From Klebsiella pneumoniae (GTDB lineage Bacteria; Pseudomonadota; Gammaproteobacteria; Pseudomonadales; Azotimanducaceae): a stretch of 9,967 bases of DNA. Location: the NCBI GenBank assembly GCA_945878745.1, contig CAMDVY010000072.1, positions 1 through 9,967 on the forward strand, in the 5' to 3' direction. The notes beneath the pieces are model-generated. The model did no database searches. It saw only the letters and a list, made by a program, of their open reading frames with translations, and was not told the origin of the DNA. Of the stretch, positions 6,275 to 9,967 are shown piece by piece. The position numbers and the translations under genes are program-made. The first letter of the stretch is position 1; each line of letters opens with the position of its first letter.

Positions 6275-7639
6275 CTACACCCGGCCCAGTGCCACCCTGA
6301 TGTCCTGGTGTGACGCCTCATCCAGCTTGAAGCGGCTCATCAGGAACGCGCCACCGGTACACAGCAGCAGCGGGAACACGGCATAGAGCAGGATCATGGT
6401 GGACTTCACTGCCATGGTCTGCTCGGCGTTCGGCGCGAAGCCGGCCATCTGCAGCGCAAAACCCGTCATCAACAAAACCACCCCGAGCGCGCTCTTGGCG
6501 ACAAAGTTCCAGGCCGCATAGTACGAACCTTCCTTGCGCTGGCCCGTTCGCATTTCGTCGTAGTCGATCACATCACTCTGCACCGATGGTCCGATGGAAC
6601 CGCCACCCGCAGCACTGAACCCGGCCAACACCGCCATCGCCATGATCCACGCAAGCCGCATCTCGACGCTGTCCCAGACCAGCAGCATCACCATCGAGCC
6701 GAAGGACAGACCGGTACCCACCATGGACACCTGCCAGGCTTTGATCTTGCCAATCCGGCGTGACAAGGCGAGCCACGCGGGAACCCCGAAAGTCGAAGGA
6801 ACCATGTAACACAGGATGATCAGCGGTGCCCATTGAGGCGCGCCGACGATATAGGCCGTCACGTACAGTGTCAGCGCGCCGATGGCCGACGAGCCGACGT
6901 TTTCGATGAACCACACCAGATACAGCGTTCGGGCATGTGTATTCGCCAGTACGTCCTTGAGCGCCTGAAATGGTCCGTTCGATCCACGACCCTGGTAGTC
7001 CTCCCGTTCTTTCAGTCGCACCACCGCGTACAGGATCAGGCCACTCATCACTGCTGCAGCAATCCACGACTGCCAGACTGCAACCGACCGGACAGCATCT
7101 TCGCTCTTCATTTCGGCGTTGATCAGGAACGTCATGCTGACCAGCGCCAGGATTGAACCCACGGTGTAGAACGCATGCCGCATGCCGAACAGCCGGGTCC
7201 GCTCGTGATAGTCATCCGTAAGTTCAGCGCCCAGTGACATGTGCGGAATAAAAAACACAGTCATCGCGGAGTAGAAACCAATGATGGCAACCGCCATCCA
7301 GGCGATCAGAGCTCCACCTTCGAGATCGGCCGGTGGCGAAAACACCATGATGAAGGTGAGCCCGACTGGTATGAGGCTGGCGAGAATCCATGATCGACGT
7401 CGGCCAAGTCGTGATCGGGTTCCGTCGCTGAGGTAACCGGCGAGTGGATCAGATACTGCGTCCCAGAGACGCGACGCACTGAAGATCAGGCCCATCACGG
7501 CCGGTGCAATCAGCAGCACATCGGTCGCAAATTTCATCACATAGAGTGAGAGCAGCAGATACATGTAGCCCGCGCCCACTGCCGGTGCGCCAAACGCAAA
7601 AACCGTGCGCCACGAGGTCCGTCCTGAAATCTGAGCCAT
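6275..7639 (-). CDS. GPH-family (MelB-like) cation symporter
   Basis: A 454-residue, 12-helix inner-membrane transporter of the glycoside-pentoside-hexuronide:cation symporter family. Near the second helix, SRLWDAVSDPLAGYLSDGT (56-74) carries D60 and D64, which correspond to the Na+-binding D55 and D59 of MelB. The following loop TRSRLGRRRSWIL (74-86) is also characteristic. MelB relatives couple sugar uptake to Na+, H+ or Li+, but many bacterial members in lipid- and terpenoid-degradation loci have no known sugar substrate. Start: ATG 7639 with GAGGCAG about 6 nt upstream. It is the last gene of the P450-SDR-SDR operon, 42 nt after the second SDR. The stop lies next to the REP cluster, and the gene is convergent with the crotonase gene. 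It may import the P450 substrate, which is an inference from position only. Confidence 0.87.
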   Translation of the reverse strand: MAQISGRTSWRTVFAFGAPAVGAGYMYLLLSLYVMKFATDVLLIAPAVMGLIFSASRLWDAVSDPLAGYLSDGTRSRLGRRRSWILASLIPVGLTFIMVFSPPADLEGGALIAWMAVAIIGFYSAMTVFFIPHMSLGAELTDDYHERTRLFGMRHAFYTVGSILALVSMTFLINAEMKSEDAVRSVAVWQSWIAAAVMSGLILYAVVRLKEREDYQGRGSNGPFQALKDVLANTHARTLYLVWFIENVGSSAIGALTLYVTAYIVGAPQWAPLIILCYMVPSTFGVPAWLALSRRIGKIKAWQVSMVGTGLSFGSMVMLLVWDSVEMRLAWIMAMAVLAGFSAAGGGSIGPSVQSDVIDYDEMRTGQRKEGSYYAAWNFVAKSALGVVLLMTGFALQMAGFAPNAEQTMAVKSTMILLYAVFPLLLCTGGAFLMSRFKLDEASHQDIRVALGRV

Positions 7640-7681
7640 TACTGCTGCCTCAACAGGTCAAAAAAGACAGGTCAATAGAGA

Positions 7682-8458
7682 TCACGCATTTCTGATGGTG
7701 AGACCACCATCGACGGGCAACGTGGCACCGGTAATGAAGCTGGATGCCGGCAGACAGAAATTCAGCGTGCCGTGCGCCACTTCCTCCGGATCTGCATACC
7801 GCTTGAGAGCAACCCGTCGGCGTGCGTATTCCTGTTTCTGTTCTTCGGGGATACCCGACGTCATGCCAGTGCGGATAGGACCAGGACAGATGCAGTTGAC
7901 GGTGATACCCTCAGTGCCCAGTTCAACAGCGAGCGAACGCGTCAGACCGATCACGCCGGTTTTTGCAGCGGTATAGGGGCTGCCAAACTTGGTGGCACCC
8001 AGCCCTTCGGTGGACGCAATATTGACGATGCGACCACCACCCGACTTGCGCATATGTGGCAGCGCGGCACGAATGGTAGCGGTATGTGCAGTCAGCAGAA
8101 CAGCAAAGGTCTTGTCCCAGGCGGACTCGTACTGATCGCCATCGATCGGTGTAAAAATAGAGATGCCGGCATTGTTGACCAGGATATCGATACCGCCGAA
8201 GTGCGCAGCAATCTCGTCGAATACCGGTTTGATGGAGGCGCGATTCGACAGGTCCAGCGTCCAGCCTTTCACCGGATATCCAGCGGCTTCAATTTCACCA
8301 ACAACCCGGGCGAGGGGCGCGGCGTTAAGGTCGATGGCCGCAACCTTGGCGCCTTCATCGGCAAACAGTTTGGCGGTGGCTTCGCCCATGCCACTGGCGG
8401 CGCCAGTAATGACGGCGACCTTGCCGGCAATGGATCGACTGAATTTGCTGAGTTTCAT
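7682..8458 (-). CDS. Short-chain dehydrogenase/reductase, NAD-type, atypical tetrad
   Basis: A 258-residue classical SDR with a Rossmann fold. TGAASGMG (18-25) binds the dinucleotide. D43 at the end of the second strand (VAAIDLN) favours NAD(H). D69 (LDL), NNAG (95-98), S149 (NIAST), Y162-x-x-x-K166 and CPGPIRTGM (191-199) follow in the usual order. Such enzymes interconvert alcohols and ketones. The fourth catalytic residue, normally Asn in a VNL-type helix segment, appears to be L121 (TFAVLLTAH). That would disturb the proton relay, so activity may be altered. Start: ATG 8458 with CTGGAG about 8 nt upstream. It lies 27 nt after the preceding SDR and 42 nt before the transporter, in one operon with the P450. 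A role in oxidising the hydroxylated P450 product is plausible but unproven. Confidence 0.9.
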   Translation of the reverse strand: MKLSKFSRSIAGKVAVITGAASGMGEATAKLFADEGAKVAAIDLNAAPLARVVGEIEAAGYPVKGWTLDLSNRASIKPVFDEIAAHFGGIDILVNNAGISIFTPIDGDQYESAWDKTFAVLLTAHTATIRAALPHMRKSGGGRIVNIASTEGLGATKFGSPYTAAKTGVIGLTRSLAVELGTEGITVNCICPGPIRTGMTSGIPEEQKQEYARRRVALKRYADPEEVAHGTLNFCLPASSFITGATLPVDGGLTIRNA

Positions 8459-8485
8459 GGTGTTTCTCCAGAGAGGGTTCTCAAA

Positions 8486-9286
8486 TCAAAAAGGGGCGTC
8501 GCCATACAGCGCACGCGCAAAGGTGTCGAGATTCGGACCGCGGCGCAGGTGATGTCCGCCATCCACCGGCAGATTCACACCCGTGATCCAGGAACTTTCA
8601 GGGCCGCACAGAAAGCGCACGGCCCGGCCGATGTCGTCGGCCATGCCGGTACGTTCGAGTGGCATGCAGGACAGATAGTCTTCGTGAACATCATTGGTGG
8701 CAAACAGGCCTGCGGCAATTTCGGTGTCCACAAGGCCAGGACACACGCTGTTCACACGCACTTTGACACCACCCATCTCATCGGCAAGGTTACGCACCAG
8801 CATATCGATACCCGCCTTGCTCACGCAGTACGTCGACATGAATCGATGAGTACGCAGACCGGCGATGGACGAGATGGCGCACATGGCACCACCGCCTGCA
8901 CGCATAATGGCTTGTCCGGCGTGTTTGAAGGTATAAAACGTGCCGTCGAGATTGGTCTGCATGACACGCCGCCACTCGTCGCTGGTAGTCTTCACCACCG
9001 TGCCCAGTGCACCAGCGCCGGCATTGGCAACGGCGATCGTCAAAGGCGCCCACGCATTGGCCTGAGCGACAGCGCTCTGCACCGCCGATTCATCGCCGAC
9101 ATCTCCGGCAAAGATCTGCACGTCTCCCGACCCGGACAACGATAGTGCAGCACGCTCCAGCTTCGCGCGATCTCGACCCATCAACGTCACGCGCGCGCCG
9201 TCGGCAACAAACGCACGTGCACACGCCAGGCCAATACCACTGCCACCACCTGTCACGAGGGCATGCTGCCCCTGGAGAGAACTCAT
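8486..9286 (-). CDS. Short-chain dehydrogenase/reductase, NADP-type, with C-terminal extension
   Basis: A 266-residue classical SDR with a full catalytic set. TGGGSGIG (12-19) is the glycine motif. G37-R38 after strand 2 suggests NADP(H). D62 (GDV), NAG (88-90), N112 (TNLDG), S140, Y153-x-x-x-K157 and CPGLVDTEI (182-190) follow. The end is unusual: after the common VDGGHHLRRGP segment it continues about 16 residues (ending FARALYGDAPF). That HHLRRGP-type tail recalls SDRs found beside P450s in actinobacterial and proteobacterial steroid/lipid loci. It probably oxidises an alcohol or reduces a ketone. Start: ATG 9286, overlapping the P450 stop as ATGA, with AAGGAGG 4 nt upstream. It is the second gene of the operon and is probably coupled to P450 translation. 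Confidence 0.9.
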   Translation of the reverse strand: MSSLQGQHALVTGGGSGIGLACARAFVADGARVTLMGRDRAKLERAALSLSGSGDVQIFAGDVGDESAVQSAVAQANAWAPLTIAVANAGAGALGTVVKTTSDEWRRVMQTNLDGTFYTFKHAGQAIMRAGGGAMCAISSIAGLRTHRFMSTYCVSKAGIDMLVRNLADEMGGVKVRVNSVCPGLVDTEIAAGLFATNDVHEDYLSCMPLERTGMADDIGRAVRFLCGPESSWITGVNLPVDGGHHLRRGPNLDTFARALYGDAPF

Positions 9287-9967
9287 GCGGCCTCCTTGCT
9301 GACCGGCGGCCCAGGCGAGAACACGACTGGCATCGATTCGAAGCCCAGGACGAAATTCCCGTGCCGATAAGGATTAGGGGCTTCGCTCGCCAGCGCCAGA
9401 TCGGGCAGGCGACGCGTGAGTTCTTCAAACATCACCCGAATCTCCAGGCGAGCCAGATTCGCGCCAAGACAGAAGTGACGACCATAACCACCAAACGCCA
9501 GATGATGGTTTGGATTTCGATCGATGCGAAATTCGTCCGGCGCATCAAACACGCGCTCGTCGCGATTGCCGGATTCATACAGCAGCAGCAGCTTGTCACC
9601 ACGAAGAATCTGCTGACCGCCGACCACAGTGTCTGCGGTCGCGGTTCGATTCATGTTTTTCACCGGCGTGGTCCAGCGCAGCATTTCTTCGATGGCATCC
9701 GGCAGACGCTCGGGATGTGCCACCAGTTCGCGATACAGATGCGGCCTTCGCAACAGCGCTTCGGTACCACCAGAGATGGTGTGGCGCGTGGTTTCGTCAC
9801 CCCCCACCAGGATCAGCATCGCTTCATACATGAGCTCGACATGCGACATCTTCGCGCCTTGTATTTTTGCGTGCACTATCGCGCTGATCAGATCATCCCC
9901 CGGTTCCGCCCGCCGTTTCTCGAACCAGAACGTGATGTACTCATTCCACGCATTTGCTGCATCAATG
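9283..9967 (-). CDS. Cytochrome P450, CYP142/CYP125-like, C-terminal part (runs off right edge)
   Basis: The C-terminal 227 residues of a soluble bacterial P450, of about 400 expected. In order: the I-helix oxygen-activation motif GGDETTRH (fragment 55-62), ExxR as EMLR (94-97), the meander segment FRIDRNPNHHLAF, and the heme loop FGGYGRHFCLG with thiolate C166. The I-helix text ILVGGDETTRHTISGGTE, EEMLRWTTPVKNMNRT and the ending LGFESMPVVFSP closely recall mycobacterial CYP142A1, a steroid C26/27 monooxygenase. The heme loop with its extra Gly is more like CYP124/125. P450s of this type hydroxylate terminal carbons of cholesterol side chains or related lipids, using separate ferredoxin and reductase, which are not seen here. 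The frame is open to the window edge, so no start can be chosen. It is upstream in an operon with two SDRs and overlaps the first by ATGA. The substrate is an inference from remembered resemblance. Confidence 0.88.
   Translation of the reverse strand, partial: IDAANAWNEYITFWFEKRRAEPGDDLISAIVHAKIQGAKMSHVELMYEAMLILVGGDETTRHTISGGTEALLRRPHLYRELVAHPERLPDAIEEMLRWTTPVKNMNRTATADTVVGGQQILRGDKLLLLYESGNRDERVFDAPDEFRIDRNPNHHLAFGGYGRHFCLGANLARLEIRVMFEELTRRLPDLALASEAPNPYRHGNFVLGFESMPVVFSPGPPVSKEAA
9291..9297 (-). promoter_or_regulatory. Strong Shine-Dalgarno site for the first SDR, inside the P450 3' end
   Basis: The minus strand reads AAGGAGG, 4 nt before the ATG at 9286, within the last codons of the P450 gene (SKEAA). 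It fixes the SDR start and, with the ATGA overlap, argues for coupled translation of the two genes. Confidence 0.75.

Noticed and set aside
7653..7675. Direct repeat ACAGGTCAA (7653-7661 and 7667-7675) in the SDR-transporter gap, giving two TTGACC motifs on the minus strand
   Set aside because: Neither TTGACC has a suitable -10 box at 16-18 bp, and a 9-bp repeat in an operon spacer is weak evidence for a promoter or operator.
7772..9145. Long plus-strand open frame (457 codons) opposite both SDR genes
   Set aside because: It is the antisense shadow of two clear SDR genes with full motifs, has low-complexity His/Gly/Arg-rich content and matches no family.
9480..9520. Apparent one-residue insertion in the P450 heme loop (FGGYGRHFCLG against the FxxGxxxC pattern)
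   Set aside because: The same FGG-x-G spacing is remembered from CYP124/CYP125-type enzymes, so it is a subfamily feature and not a defect.

Overview
The window reads as a chromosomal stretch of a moderately GC-rich proteobacterium, probably a gammaproteobacterium. This rests on the dispersed GTAGGAGCG-type REP palindrome between two genes, typical Shine-Dalgarno sites, and a gene content rich in lipid and xenobiotic catabolism. No rRNA, tRNA or CRISPR array is visible. Taxonomy and substrates are inferences made without any database search.

Layout from left to right. At 1-230 (minus strand) is the N-terminal part of an IS1182-type transposase that runs off the left edge. Positions 231-547 hold a spacer with at most one doubtful small ORF. 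At 548-5232 (minus) is a compact four-gene block. In transcription order it encodes a metallo-beta-lactamase-fold hydrolase, an EntS-like MFS exporter, a long D-aminoacylase-type amidohydrolase and a small YfcE-type metallophosphoesterase. The exporter starts 9 nt after the stop of the first gene, on a TTG. The last two genes share an ATGA overlap. A perfect 14-bp inverted repeat lies between exporter and amidohydrolase. A 113-bp divergent spacer separates this block from a plus-strand crotonase-superfamily gene (5346-6128), which lacks both canonical hydratase glutamates.

Between the crotonase gene and the convergent operon to its right lies a three-unit REP-like cluster (6166-6266) that includes a likely terminator. 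The right-hand operon, on the minus strand, is transcribed as P450 (partial at the right edge), SDR, SDR, then a GPH-family sugar/cation-type symporter. P450 and first SDR share an ATGA overlap, and the remaining gaps are 27 and 42 nt.

How the genes may work together: the P450 closely resembles the CYP142/CYP125 sterol side-chain hydroxylases as remembered. Followed by two alcohol/ketone dehydrogenase-type SDRs and a transporter, it suggests hydroxylation then stepwise oxidation of a steroid, terpenoid or similar hydrophobic substrate. The crotonase homologue would fit beta-oxidation-like processing of the resulting acyl-CoA. The left block combines a lactonase-like hydrolase, an amidohydrolase and an exporter, which would fit hydrolysis of an acylated or lactone compound. 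The true substrates are unknown. The ordinary families dominate; the most unusual points are the crotonase and SDR active-site changes, the in-frame UGA/TTG gene junction and the perfect inverted repeat.
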